A stretch of 64,000 bases of DNA from contig NZ_VLIY01000021.1 in the NCBI RefSeq assembly GCF_007489285.1, positions 1-64,000 on the forward strand, read 5' to 3'. The DNA comes from Skermania sp. ID1734. Lineage in GTDB: Bacteria; Actinomycetota; Actinomycetes; Mycobacteriales; Mycobacteriaceae. A program made the translations under genes and the position numbers. The notes beneath the pieces are model-generated. The model worked only from the letters and a program-made list of their open reading frames with translations. It ran no database searches and had not been told where the DNA came from. Every line of letters begins with the position of its first letter. The first letter of the stretch is position 1. Positions 45,071-53,684 of this stretch are shown here, piece by piece.

Positions 45071-46192
45071 TCAGGAGTCGTAGATGATAACGCCGCGCAG
45101 GTTCTTACCGGCCTTCATGTCCTCGAAGCCCTTGTTGACATCCTCGAGTCGGTAGCGGGTGGTGATCAGTTCATCGAGTTTCAATGACCCCCGTTGGTAC
45201 ATCTCGAGCTGCGCCGGTATGTCGGCAGTGGGCGAACTTGCGCCGAACAGTGAACCCTGTAAGCGCTTCTGGTACAGCGTCAATTCGTGCAGGTTGATAT
45301 CGCCGTCCTTGACGAACGTGTCGCCGATGCCGACGGCGACACACGTGCCCGCCTTGCGAACAGCCCCCAACCCCCGGCCGACGTCATGCCCGGTCAGTAT
45401 TCCCACAGTCACGATCGAGGAATCCGCGCCCTGACCGTTGGTCATCGACCGCGCAACCTCGGTGGCCTCCTCGATCGTTGCGAGGGCATGCGTCGCGCCG
45501 AGCTTCAAGGCTGAATCGCGTTTGAATTCCACGGGATCCACCGCGATCACCGCGTCCGCGCCGGCGTGTGCCGCGCCCTGCACCGCGTTGATGCCGATAC
45601 CGCCGATACCCATGACAATGACTACCTGCCCAGGCCGAACCTGAGCCGAGTTCACCGCGGCACCCCAGCCCGTGCCGACGCCGCAACCGGTCAAACAGGC
45701 GACGTCCAGGGGGATCGACGGATCGATCTTGATGGCCGACGCGGTGGACACCACGATGCGTTCGCAGAACGTTCCCAGCGCTGCAAGCTGCCCGACGGGT
45801 TTGCCCGCCAAGGACAACCGGAACGATCCAGGATCGTCGAAACGGCAACCAGTAGCGAGAAATGCGCCGAGATCACACAGATTCTGCAGTCCGCGCGCAC
45901 ACCAGGTGCACCGTCCGCACACGGGCAGGAACGAGAACACCACGTGGTCGCCCTCGGCAAAGCCTGCGGTGGCCGGCCCGACCGCTTCCACGACGCCGGC
46001 ACCCTCGTGACCGCCGGCGATCGGCAGAATCGCCGGGGTTTGGTCCCCGGTCGCGAAGTGGTCGTCGGAGTGACACAGACCCGCAGCCACCATCTTGACG
46101 CGAATTTCACCTTGCCGCGGGTCGTCGAGGTCGAGTTCGACCACCTCGTACCGACCCGGCGACGTGCGCAACACTGCACCGCGAGTCTTCAT
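45071..46192 (-). CDS. Zinc alcohol dehydrogenase, NDMA-dependent type
   Basis: A 373-residue medium-chain dehydrogenase. Catalytic zinc ligands are Cys40 (GLCHSD) and His62-Glu63 (GGHEGAG). Structural Cys92, Cys95, Cys98 and Cys106 are all present. The pattern GCGVGTGWGAAVNSAQVRPG followed by IGGIGINAVQG fits the NDMA-dependent dehydrogenases, in which NAD stays bound and mycofactocin is thought to re-oxidise it. It converts an alcohol to an aldehyde, which the ALDH 16 bp upstream in the same operon can oxidise. This and the SDR at 53685 both hint at mycofactocin use. Confidence 0.9.
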   Translation of the reverse strand: MKTRGAVLRTSPGRYEVVELDLDDPRQGEIRVKMVAAGLCHSDDHFATGDQTPAILPIAGGHEGAGVVEAVGPATAGFAEGDHVVFSFLPVCGRCTWCARGLQNLCDLGAFLATGCRFDDPGSFRLSLAGKPVGQLAALGTFCERIVVSTASAIKIDPSIPLDVACLTGCGVGTGWGAAVNSAQVRPGQVVIVMGIGGIGINAVQGAAHAGADAVIAVDPVEFKRDSALKLGATHALATIEEATEVARSMTNGQGADSSIVTVGILTGHDVGRGLGAVRKAGTCVAVGIGDTFVKDGDINLHELTLYQKRLQGSLFGASSPTADIPAQLEMYQRGSLKLDELITTRYRLEDVNKGFEDMKAGKNLRGVIIYDS

Positions 46193-46208
46193 TTTCGGCT
46201 CCTACCGG

Positions 46209-47675
46209 TCACCCTAACGAATTCGCCAGTGCCGGCGGCAAGCCATAGGACTTCAACTCCACGTACGCCTCGAAGCCCTCGATACCGGCCTCGCGACCGA
46301 TACCGCTTGCCTTGAAACCGCCAATTGGAGAATGGAATCCGACGACATGGCCGTTCAGCTCCACAGTTCCGGTGCGAATGCGCCGCGCTACGGCAAGGGC
46401 GCGTTCGTCATCCGCAGTGAACACCGACCCGTTGAGTCCGAACTCCGAGTTGTTGGCGATCGCCACGGCCTCGTCATCGTCGCCGAAGCTCAGCACCGAA
46501 AGGACCGGTCCGAAGATCTCTTCCTGAGCAATTCGCATATTCGGTTGCACCTCGCTGAAGATCGTCGGCTCGACAAACCATCCCCGGTCCAGCCCGGCCG
46601 GACGACCACCACCGATCACCACCTTGGCGCCCTCACCGCGGCCGATCTCGATGTAGCGCTCCACCATGTCGCGCTGGCGGGCAGCAACGAGGGGTCCGAC
46701 CTCCGTGGCATCGTCCGCAGGGTCACCAACCGGCATGGACTCGACCATCGCGGTCAGGCGGTCGAGCAATTCGGCCTCTCGCGAGCGGGCAACCACGACC
46801 CGCGTCTTGTTACTGCAGGCTTGGCCGGTGTTGCGCAAAGACAACTTTCGAATCTGCGCGACGGCCAGATCCAAATCCGCATCCTCGAGAATCACCGCCG
46901 CGGATTTGCCGCCGAGCTCGAGCGTCACCCGGCGTAGGTCCTGCCCGCACAGCGCCGCGACGCGGCGCCCGGCCGCAGTGGAACCGGTGAACGAAACCTT
47001 GTCGACATCACGATGGGTGACCAGGTATTCGCTGACCTCCCGATCGGCGGGTAGCACGCTCAGCACGCCCGGTGGCAGTCCAGCCGATTCCAGCATTTCG
47101 GCGAACAGATAGGAATCGAGCGGAGCCTCAGGCGAGGTCTTGAGGATCGCCGTGCAGCCGCTGAGAAGAGCGGGCGCAAGCTTGAGCATGGTCACGAGCA
47201 TCGGTGCGTTCCACGGTACGACCGCGGCCACGACGCCGACCGGTTCCCTTGTCACCAGACCGGTTCCCGTGCTGGACCGTCGAATGGTGCTCCATTCGAC
47301 CTGCGGGGCGAGGTCGATGAAGCTGTCCAGCAAGGCTTTCGCGCCCGCGGACTGCATGGTGCGGGACAATGAGATCGGACAGCCCATTTCGTCGGAGACG
47401 ATGCGGGCCAACAGTTCCTGTTGCTCGCCCAACTTTGCGCTGACTCGGTTGAGCACGTCGATCCGTTCCGTCAGCGACAGTTGGGGCCACGGTCCGTTAT
47501 CGAATGCGTTCCGGGCCGCCGCAACCGCCCGATCGACGTCAGCCTTTGTCGCCGCCGGCACCTCTGCCACGATCTGTTCGGTGAACGGCGAGATCACGCG
47601 GATCTTGTCATCGGATGCTGGCTTCTCCCACCGACCGTCGATGAACAGCCTTGTGTAATTGCCCTGCCAGACCAT
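46209..47675 (-). CDS. NAD-dependent aldehyde dehydrogenase
   Basis: A 488-residue ALDH starting MVWQGNYTRLFIDGRW, after GAAGGGAAG. It shows the VVPWNAPM substrate/NAD block, VSFTGSTAAGRRVA, the catalytic Glu in TLELGGKSAAV, the catalytic Cys in NTGQACSNKTRVVV, and EEIFGPVLSVLSF. It oxidises an aldehyde to the acid. First gene of an operon with an NDMA-type alcohol dehydrogenase and an MmgE/PrpD protein, under the conserved two-block promoter also found at the ABC importer. The set would oxidise an imported alcohol to the acid and then modify it. Confidence 0.93.
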   Translation of the reverse strand: MVWQGNYTRLFIDGRWEKPASDDKIRVISPFTEQIVAEVPAATKADVDRAVAAARNAFDNGPWPQLSLTERIDVLNRVSAKLGEQQELLARIVSDEMGCPISLSRTMQSAGAKALLDSFIDLAPQVEWSTIRRSSTGTGLVTREPVGVVAAVVPWNAPMLVTMLKLAPALLSGCTAILKTSPEAPLDSYLFAEMLESAGLPPGVLSVLPADREVSEYLVTHRDVDKVSFTGSTAAGRRVAALCGQDLRRVTLELGGKSAAVILEDADLDLAVAQIRKLSLRNTGQACSNKTRVVVARSREAELLDRLTAMVESMPVGDPADDATEVGPLVAARQRDMVERYIEIGRGEGAKVVIGGGRPAGLDRGWFVEPTIFSEVQPNMRIAQEEIFGPVLSVLSFGDDDEAVAIANNSEFGLNGSVFTADDERALAVARRIRTGTVELNGHVVGFHSPIGGFKASGIGREAGIEGFEAYVELKSYGLPPALANSLG

Positions 47676-47725
47676 GTCGCTTCCCTTCGTTGCGCACGCT
47701 GAATGGCGAGTCATGTGACGTCACT

Positions 47726-47794
47726 AACAACTGTCGACCACCCGGCGGCCGGTGTAATCGGCCATAGGTCGGATTCGGTGTACGACTTTCGGAC
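47726..47794 (-). promoter_or_regulatory. Conserved two-block promoter, copy B (aldehyde dehydrogenase operon)
   Basis: On the minus strand block 1 (47768-47794) reads GTCCGAAAGTCGTA, then CAC, then CGAATCCGAC. After 31 bases block 2 (47726-47736) reads CGACAGTTGTT. Block 2 is identical to copy C, and block 1 is nearly the same as copies A and C in the same orientation to its gene. It ends 50 bp before the ALDH start. Confidence 0.7.
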
Positions 47795-47843
47795 GACTTG
47801 GCGGCGGCGGTACGAGAAGGTTGCGAAAATTGCTGATAGCGAA

Positions 47844-47860
47844 TAGTATATGATGTACTA
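47844..47860. promoter_or_regulatory. AT-rich palindrome upstream of GAF-LuxR gene
   Basis: TAGTA-TATGATG-TACTA is an inverted repeat 22 bp before the GTG of the LuxR gene, flanked by GCTGAT and ATCAGC. The location suits autoregulation or the -10 region. Similar AT-rich islands are at 28770, 52341 and 57682. Confidence 0.4.
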
Positions 47861-47882
47861 AATCAGCGTCCCTGGAGCGATT

Positions 47883-48986
47883 GTGGCAACCGGAACGACC
47901 GATTCGAGTCACCGCGATGTGGCACTCGACGACGACCTCGGCAGGCGCATCCGCGACTTGACGGCGGACGCCACGTCCATTCTCGGGCGCACACTTCCGG
48001 TCCGCGACCTAACCCGCGCCATCCCGGCCAAACAGATGCTGCGCCACCTGTGGGATGCCACCGTCGCGGAGTTGTTGCAGGGCGTGGACAACCGCGCGGT
48101 CCCCGACCGCCTTGCGGATCTGACGGTGCTACTGGCGCGCATCCGCGAGGCCGAAGCTGCCATCGACAACGCACGCGTCGATGAGGGCGTCATGATGCTT
48201 CGGAGGGTCCGCCGTGCTCTCGCTCGACTCCAAGAAACTGCCACCGTCGACGACCTGCTCACGAGTGCAGCAGAAGCTGCATGCACTCTCGGGTTTGACC
48301 GCGCGCTGCTGTCCACCATCAAAGACTCAACCTGGAACTTGCACACCATGTACATCACGGGTGATCCGGTGTTGGCCCGGGAGATGGAGGCGGCCGGTCG
48401 GGAAAACCCGCGCAAACTGGACGGCACCCTCGTCGAAAGCGACATCGTGACCAAGGCGCGACCTGGTCTCGTGTACGACGTCCAGCACAACCCACGGGTC
48501 AACCGGGATCTGACCAAACTCAGCGGTTCGACCTCATACGGCGTCGCCCCGCTGACCATCCGCGGAAACGTCGTCGGCCTCGTACACGGCGACTGCTATC
48601 GACCACACAGAGAAGTCGATGCCACCGATCGCGCGGTGCTGAACCTCTTCGCCGAGGGACTCAGCCACACGCTGGCCCGGGTGACTGTGGTCGAGGGCCT
48701 CGCCAACTTGCGCGCGGGCATCGACAACATCGGCTCCGCAATCAATATCACTGCGCGCCAACCTGTTGCACCGCAACCGCTCCAGCACCCGCTGCTGTCC
48801 ACCCGCGAAGTCGAGGTCATCGAACTACTCGCGGCGGGCGAGTCCAATCGGCTGATAGCGCGCAAGCTGTCGATATCCGAAGGCACCGTCAAGACGCACA
48901 TCACCCATATCTTGCGCAAACTGGGCGCCGCAAACCGTGCCGAAGCGGTGGCCTACTGGCTTCGCGACGCAAAGACGCGGACGTAG
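47883..48986 (+). CDS. GAF-domain LuxR-type transcriptional regulator
   Basis: A 367-residue regulator with a helical N-terminus (about 1-110), a GAF-like sensor domain (about 115-265, FDRALLSTIKDSTWNLHTMY, then YGVAPLTIRGNVVGLVHGDC) and a C-terminal LuxR helix-turn-helix: LSTREVEVIELLAAGESNRL, then IARKLSISEGTVKTHITHIL. It starts with GTG at 47883 after TGGAGCG. Divergent from the ALDH-ADH-MmgE operon, it is a reasonable candidate to recognise the two-block promoter shared with the importer and the dehydrogenase at 49719. That assignment is inference. Confidence 0.9.
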   Translation: MATGTTDSSHRDVALDDDLGRRIRDLTADATSILGRTLPVRDLTRAIPAKQMLRHLWDATVAELLQGVDNRAVPDRLADLTVLLARIREAEAAIDNARVDEGVMMLRRVRRALARLQETATVDDLLTSAAEAACTLGFDRALLSTIKDSTWNLHTMYITGDPVLAREMEAAGRENPRKLDGTLVESDIVTKARPGLVYDVQHNPRVNRDLTKLSGSTSYGVAPLTIRGNVVGLVHGDCYRPHREVDATDRAVLNLFAEGLSHTLARVTVVEGLANLRAGIDNIGSAINITARQPVAPQPLQHPLLSTREVEVIELLAAGESNRLIARKLSISEGTVKTHITHILRKLGAANRAEAVAYWLRDAKTRT

Positions 48987-49023
48987 CCTCGGCGCTGCGC
49001 GAGGGAAGGACAATCGGGCCTCT

Positions 49024-49041
49024 TGATATCATCGGATATCA
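49024..49041. promoter_or_regulatory. vapBC operator palindrome
   Basis: TGATATC-ATCG-GATATCA, a perfect 18-bp dyad, ends at the AGGAGG ribosome site of vapB. Antitoxins of this class repress their own operon through such dyads, so it is the likely VapB binding site. Binding would also mask translation initiation. Confidence 0.7.
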
Positions 49042-49054
49042 GGAGGCGAAACCG

Positions 49055-49276
49055 GTGACAGACATTCTGATCCGAGACGTACCAGACGATGTTCTACGTC
49101 GCATCGACGCAGACGCCGCGCGGGCGGGATTGAGTCGGAACGAGTATCTCCGGCGTGAGGTCGAACGGCTCGCTCGCCGTAGTGCAAACCCTGTCACCGT
49201 CGCTGATTTCCGACGGTTCACCGACCTCACCGGCGACCTGACCGACGATGCCGTGATGCGGCGGGCGTGGTCGTGA
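49055..49276 (+). CDS. vapB: VapB-type antitoxin
   Basis: A 73-residue protein with an N-terminal ribbon-helix-helix DNA-binding fold ([20 protein letters not shown], then [16 protein letters not shown]) and a C-terminal tail (about 48-73) expected to wrap the toxin active site. It neutralises VapC and represses the operon. GTG start at 49055, nine bases after AGGAGG. Its stop overlaps the toxin start by four bases, giving coupled translation. Small, compact, and placed between unrelated metabolic genes, which suggests mobile insertion. Confidence 0.9.
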   Translation: MTDILIRDVPDDVLRRIDADAARAGLSRNEYLRREVERLARRSANPVTVADFRRFTDLTGDLTDDAVMRRAWS

Positions 49277-49680
49277 CGGACGGATGGGTCGTAGACAAAT
49301 CAGCGCTAGCTCGGTTTGGGCGGTCACCGGACGGTGAAATGTGGGCGGCCCGTACTAGCCGCGGACTGGTGCGAATCACCGTTATAACGCTGCTCGAGGT
49401 GGGCTATTCGGCCCGCTCCGCCACCGACTGGCACGCGAGCATTGCCTTGCCGCCCGTTGCCTCGATGCCTGTCGAGAATCTCACTCCCCGCATGGAAGCT
49501 CGTGCCGTTGAAATCCAAGGGCTGCTTGCCCAAAGGGGGCACCATCGTGCTCCGTCGATTCCCGACCTACTCGTCGCCGCGGTGGCCGAAGCCTCGGGCT
49601 TAACGGTGCTGCACGTGGATAAAGCTTTTGATCTCATCGCTGAAATCACTGGTCAGCCAGTCGAGAGGTTGCGGATATAA
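49273..49680 (+). CDS. vapC: VapC-type PIN-domain ribonuclease toxin
   Basis: A 135-residue PIN nuclease starting at the GTG at 49273 ([15 protein letters not shown]); a GTG six bases earlier is also possible. The acidic metal-binding residues Asp8, Glu42 ([11 protein letters not shown]), Asp98 ([12 protein letters not shown]) and Asp116 (HVDKAFD) are all present, so the toxin appears intact. VapC toxins cut tRNA or rRNA and stop growth when the antitoxin is lost. It overlaps vapB and is convergent with the next alcohol dehydrogenase gene, 38 bp away. Confidence 0.92.
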   Translation: MTDGWVVDKSALARFGRSPDGEMWAARTSRGLVRITVITLLEVGYSARSATDWHASIALPPVASMPVENLTPRMEARAVEIQGLLAQRGHHRAPSIPDLLVAAVAEASGLTVLHVDKAFDLIAEITGQPVERLRI

Positions 49681-49718
49681 CCGGTTGGGTTCCCGGGATA
49701 AGTGGCCGCCAGAAGGAG

Positions 49719-50768
49719 CTAGAACTCAATGACGGCCTTGCCGCCGATCTGCTTGTCGAACTCCCGGTATGCCGCCTCCGCGTCATCCAATTTCCAGTGA
49801 TCGGTGAAGATCTTGTCGACCTCGACACCGTGGCGCGCGATGAAACGAGCACAATCAGTCTGTCCCACAATGGAGAACGTGTACGAGCCGAGGATTGTCA
49901 GCTGCTTGCGGATGACCTCCGGGCTGACGTTCAGTGTCACGTCGCGGCCTTCGCCGACGAAACCGACCCGGCCCCACAGCGCGCTCGACCGAACCGTAGC
50001 TGAGCGGGCCGAGGGTGCGCCCGAGCAATCGAGTGCCCGGGACACACCCTTCCCGCCTGTCAGTTCCCGCACGGCCTCGATCGGATCCGTTGCGGTGGAG
50101 TCGATCACCGACGCGGCACCGAACTCTGTTGCTCGCGCGACCCGTTCCGGCTCGATGTCCACCGCGATCACTTCAGCGCCCATCGCCGCGGCCAGTTGCA
50201 CAGCGGATTGCCCGACCGGCCCCAGCCCGAAAACCGCGATAGTGTCGCGCGCGTTGAGTTCCAATCGGACCAGCGCCCCGAACGCTGTCCCGGTTCCACA
50301 CGAAATCGCCGCCCCTGCAGCAAAACTCAGCTCGTCGGGTAGTGGTACCAGAGTGCGGGCCGGCACCTTCAGGTAATCTGCGTGGCCGCCGTGTGCGGTC
50401 GCGCCGAAGATCCGCGCGCCCTTCTCACATGATTGCATCCATCCGGTGCGGCACGGGTCGCAGAAGCCGCAGCCGTCGTAGTGGTAGACCATCACTCGAT
50501 CCCCGATGCGATACGGACCGTTGGCAACATTGCTGCCCAGCGCGGCCACGACCCCGCACGGCTCGTGCCCGGCGATGATGCCGGCGCTGTCGCCCTGCAG
50601 GCCGTACACGGCCAGCGCGTCAGCGGCCGATGCCCGGTAAAACCGCAGATCGCTACCGCACATGCCCGATGCCTTGATCTCGACGACCGCGTCGTCAGGT
50701 CCAGGTACCGGGTCATCGAACTCGGCGATGTCGAGTTTGCTGTTACCGCTGAAGACAACGCCTCGCAT
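49719..50768 (-). CDS. Zinc-dependent alcohol dehydrogenase (MDR family)
   Basis: A 349-residue dehydrogenase. Catalytic ligands are Cys37 (SGMCGSD) and His68-Glu69 (GHEP); structural Cys100, Cys103, Cys106 and Cys114 are present. The Rossmann motif FGLGPVGQSAVQLA and the second-strand Asp (VDIEPER) favour NAD. MCGSD and GHEP recall polyol/sorbitol-type dehydrogenases, which would suit an importer of the sugar class under the same promoter type. ATG at 50768 after AAGGAG. The promoter ahead is the third copy of the two-block element, so it is transcribed apart from the MmgE/PrpD gene behind it. Confidence 0.9.
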   Translation of the reverse strand: MRGVVFSGNSKLDIAEFDDPVPGPDDAVVEIKASGMCGSDLRFYRASAADALAVYGLQGDSAGIIAGHEPCGVVAALGSNVANGPYRIGDRVMVYHYDGCGFCDPCRTGWMQSCEKGARIFGATAHGGHADYLKVPARTLVPLPDELSFAAGAAISCGTGTAFGALVRLELNARDTIAVFGLGPVGQSAVQLAAAMGAEVIAVDIEPERVARATEFGAASVIDSTATDPIEAVRELTGGKGVSRALDCSGAPSARSATVRSSALWGRVGFVGEGRDVTLNVSPEVIRKQLTILGSYTFSIVGQTDCARFIARHGVEVDKIFTDHWKLDDAEAAYREFDKQIGGKAVIEF

Positions 50769-50793
50769 CACACGCTCCTTCTACGTAGGTCGA

Positions 50794-50865
50794 AACAACT
50801 GTCGCCCAGTGCACATTGCGGCAACATCTGCCGCGAGTCGGATTCCGGTACGACTTTCGGCGGAC
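50794..50865 (-). promoter_or_regulatory. Conserved two-block promoter, copy C (alcohol dehydrogenase)
   Basis: On the minus strand block 1 (50837-50865) reads GTCCGCCGAAAGTCGTA, then C, then CGGAATCCGAC. After 32 bases block 2 (50794-50804) reads CGACAGTTGTT, identical to copy B. It lies between the MmgE/PrpD stop (50873) and the dehydrogenase start (50768), in the same orientation to its gene as copies A and B. Confidence 0.7.
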
Positions 50866-50872
50866 TGCAGCC

Positions 50873-52267
50873 CTAAACCCGCAGCAACGCTGCAAAATCG
50901 GCAGCAGGGCGATCGAGATCGCCCCCGCGAATCGCCCACAGCAGCGTTTCGCTGCGCTCCGCGCCCAACGTGGAGACGGTCACGTCCCGGAACTTCGCGT
51001 CCAGGTCCTGCTGCGACATCGGATTTTCCGCTGTGCCGATCGGGTTGTCGACGAAGACCCTGTCGCAGCTGCCGTCGATGTAGTCGACGGTGATGTCCCC
51101 GACCCAACGGCCCGGGTAGGCATCGTCGAGTTCCGGTTTGACCTCGATTTTCACCTTGTGCGCCAGTACAGCCACGTCACTGCCCTCGCTGACGTCGAGG
51201 TGGCCGGCCAGGTACGCGTGATGGGTGGAGAAGCCGTTGCCCTTGCCGAGCATCGACAGCGCGAACTGGAACGGCAAGCTGTACTGCAAGTGCTCGATGA
51301 TCCTGGGCGCATATGCATTCGCATTCTTGTTGCCGACAATGACGTTGCCGCCGGTCTGGATGCCCAGCACTACCGAACGAACCTCGCCGGCCCGTGCCGA
51401 AAGTTGCCGTGCGCCATCGATGTAGGCGTGGCTGATGCCGCAGCAGCAGTAGGGCTTCAACCATACTCGGGTGATCTCGAAGGTCTGGTCGAGACCGAAG
51501 GTACGGGCCAGGTCGTCGGTGACCGGTCGACCCGCATAGGTGCGATAGAAGCCTTTGCCGCCGCTGAGGAACGTTGTCGGCCCGGTGATCCCGGCAGCGG
51601 CCATCTCCGCGGCCCGAATTCCGTTGCGAGTTCCGATGCCCGCGTGCACCCGCTTGATCGAGCCTCCCGAGGAGGTGTACTCGGTGGTGCCGGAGGCGTG
51701 ACTCAATGCGATGGCGAGGGCGTGGACTGTCGTGGAGAGGTCGAAGCCCCGCATCTTGGCCACCACGGCGGCGGCGCCGAAGTTCGACAATAATCCGTGC
51801 GGGTGGAAGCCACGCTCGAGCAGTTCCGGGGCCGCGAGCTTGCCAATGCGGGTGTACACCTCGTATCCGGCGACAATCCCGGTGATGACCTCGCGCATGC
51901 TGGTACCGAGTTCCTCGCCGACGGCAAGCGCGGCGGAGACGACGCAGCTGCCCGGGTGGGAGGAACTGGACCGGTGGGCATCGTCGTACTCGAAGCCGTG
52001 CCCGTAGGTGGCATTGACGAACGCGGCGTCGGCGGCGCTCATCTCCTCGCCGCTCGCTGCGACATGCGATCGTCCCGGCGCGTGCGCGGTCCGGGTCAGC
52101 TGCAGGACCGCCTGACTCCACGGCAGCGCGGCGCTGCCGACCTGAAGGGCGAGTTGGTCTTGCATCAGTCGTCGGGCGCCGACAAGAGCGTCGGACGGAA
52201 TGGTGTCGAACGTCAGGTCGGTGACGAGGCGGGCAACCGCCTCTTCGACCGGCGGGATGTTTCCCAT
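50873..52267 (-). CDS. MmgE/PrpD family protein 2
   Basis: A 464-residue protein of the 2-methylcitrate dehydratase/cis-aconitate decarboxylase family: FVNATYGHGFEYDDAHRSSS, GIVAGYEVYTRIGK, GFHPHGLLSNFGAAA and VWLKPYCCCGISHAYIDGAR. The three adjacent cysteines in the conserved KPY block are unusual. It is only distantly similar to the copy at 43645, so not a recent duplication. It is divergent from the CaiB CoA-transferase gene with an AT-rich shared promoter. Possible roles are dehydration or decarboxylation of a carboxylic acid. Confidence 0.87.
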   Translation of the reverse strand: MGNIPPVEEAVARLVTDLTFDTIPSDALVGARRLMQDQLALQVGSAALPWSQAVLQLTRTAHAPGRSHVAASGEEMSAADAAFVNATYGHGFEYDDAHRSSSSHPGSCVVSAALAVGEELGTSMREVITGIVAGYEVYTRIGKLAAPELLERGFHPHGLLSNFGAAAVVAKMRGFDLSTTVHALAIALSHASGTTEYTSSGGSIKRVHAGIGTRNGIRAAEMAAAGITGPTTFLSGGKGFYRTYAGRPVTDDLARTFGLDQTFEITRVWLKPYCCCGISHAYIDGARQLSARAGEVRSVVLGIQTGGNVIVGNKNANAYAPRIIEHLQYSLPFQFALSMLGKGNGFSTHHAYLAGHLDVSEGSDVAVLAHKVKIEVKPELDDAYPGRWVGDITVDYIDGSCDRVFVDNPIGTAENPMSQQDLDAKFRDVTVSTLGAERSETLLWAIRGGDLDRPAADFAALLRV

Positions 52268-52340
52268 CGCGGCTTACCTTCCAAGAGTTGGGAGCACATT
52301 TGCCCTCACGTGGGCACAGTTGACTACACAAACCATTGAT

Positions 52341-52360
52341 CATATATTATATACATCACT
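52341..52360. promoter_or_regulatory. AT-rich dyad between MmgE/PrpD 2 and CaiB genes
   Basis: CATATATTATATACATCACT lies 18 bp before the CaiB start and about 73 bp before the MmgE/PrpD start, in otherwise GC-rich DNA. It contains the dyad TATAT-T-ATATA. It shares a GATCAtATAT-type run with the islands at 57682 and, reversed, at 28770. Probably a core promoter or operator. Confidence 0.4.
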
Positions 52361-52377
52361 AATTGAAGGTGGACAAC

Positions 52378-53553
52378 ATGCAGCACAAGCCACTGGATGG
52401 CATTCGGATTCTGGAGATCGGGGGCTATATCTCGCTCCCGTTCGGGACCTCGCTGTTGTGCGCACTCGGCGCTGAGGTGGTCAAGGTGGAAAAGCCTGTG
52501 ACGGGCGAGGACTTCCGCCGCCATCAAAACGACAGAAGCCCGTACTTCCGGCAGTACAACACTGGCAAGCACAGTCTTTCGGTGGACCTCAAGACACCCG
52601 AGGGCGTGGCACTGGTCAAGGCGTTGGTGCCGCACTTCGATGTGGTTCTGGAAAATATGCGACCGGGAAAGCTTGCCGCGCTCGGCCTGGGACCCGAAGA
52701 CTGCCGGGAACTGCGTCCCGACATCGTGTATGGATCGGTCACCGGGTTCGGATCCAGCGGTCCCCTGGCGAACCGCCCGGCATACGACACCATCGGTCAT
52801 GCGTTCGGCGGTCTGTACTCGCTGTTCAGCGATGGTGAACACCCGCAACTGGCCGGCGGTCTCAGCGCCGATCTGGTGACCGGGCTCAGCACCGCCACGG
52901 GCGTTCTCGCGGCGCTCGTGGGGCGGCTGAAGACGGGACAGCCGCAGCGGATGGAAACCTCGATCATGGAGGCCGTGAGCACCCTGACGATCGACGGGAT
53001 CACCCAGTCCTTCGAACTCGGCCGCGACCCGAGCCGCACGAGCCGTCACCCGCAGGCTCAAAACTTTTGTGTGCCAACGTCTACCGGTGAATATCTGGCC
53101 ATCCATCTGTCGTCGTCGCAGAAGTTCTGGAAGTCGCTGTGCGCGGCCATGGACCGGATGGATCTCACCGAAGACCCGCGGTTCGCCGAGTACCGTCCCC
53201 GTGAGGCGAACTACTTCGAGCTGGTGCCGATCGTGGAGGCCGAGTTTGCCACCAAATCCAAGGAGCACTGGGAGCGCGCGCTCACCGAATACGACGTTCC
53301 GTATGCCCCGGTGCTGTCGATGACCGGCTACCTCGATCACCCGCAGGTGCAGCATCTGCACCTTGTCGAGCGGGCCGACGACGGTCTGGCGTTGATCCGG
53401 CCCCCCTGGATGTTCGACGGTGAGCGCCCCGACCGGGGCGGGCGGGCACCGAAGGTGGGTGCTGACACTCGCACCATCGCGCGTGAAGTGCTCTCGGAGG
53501 AGAAGATAGCTGCTTTGCTGGCATCCGGTGTGCTGTACGCGGACGAGTCCTGA
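52378..53553 (+). CDS. CaiB/BaiF family CoA-transferase
   Basis: A 391-residue family III CoA-transferase. It shows PLDGIRILEIGGYISLPFGT, LGAEVVKVEKP, the LSVDLKTPEG and ENMRPGKLAALGLG blocks, and GGLSADLVTGLSTATGVLAA with the Asp expected to form the acyl-enzyme. It moves CoA between acyl-CoA and a free acid. ATG at 52378 follows AAGGTGG; a TTG at 52363 is less likely. It precedes the mycofactocin-type SDR on the same strand, but the TGTCCA promoter in between gives the SDR its own start. Confidence 0.9.
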   Translation: MQHKPLDGIRILEIGGYISLPFGTSLLCALGAEVVKVEKPVTGEDFRRHQNDRSPYFRQYNTGKHSLSVDLKTPEGVALVKALVPHFDVVLENMRPGKLAALGLGPEDCRELRPDIVYGSVTGFGSSGPLANRPAYDTIGHAFGGLYSLFSDGEHPQLAGGLSADLVTGLSTATGVLAALVGRLKTGQPQRMETSIMEAVSTLTIDGITQSFELGRDPSRTSRHPQAQNFCVPTSTGEYLAIHLSSSQKFWKSLCAAMDRMDLTEDPRFAEYRPREANYFELVPIVEAEFATKSKEHWERALTEYDVPYAPVLSMTGYLDHPQVQHLHLVERADDGLALIRPPWMFDGERPDRGGRAPKVGADTRTIAREVLSEEKIAALLASGVLYADES

Positions 53554-53572
53554 ATCCCTCATGCCCGCGGAA

Positions 53573-53619
53573 TGTCCAAATATTTGGACACTTTCACCCC
53601 GCAGCCTCGGCCTAACGTC
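53573..53619 (+). promoter_or_regulatory. TGTCCA-type promoter of mycofactocin-type SDR
   Basis: The perfect palindrome TGTCCAAATATTTGGACA (53573-53590) is followed after exactly 22 bases by TAACGTC (53613-53619). The spacer shares CTTTC and CGGC with the copy at 24567. It is the best-conserved site of the set and lies 20 bp after the CaiB stop. Confidence 0.75.
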
Positions 53620-53684
53620 AGGAAGGAACGTCGCGCCACGGTGCGCAGCCACCATCGATACCTCCAGAGAACCAAGGAAACGAC

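Noticed and set aside
52305-52330. Fourth two-block promoter before the CaiB gene
   Set aside because: A block 2-like GGGCACAGTTGACT is present, but block 1 is missing at the required distance.
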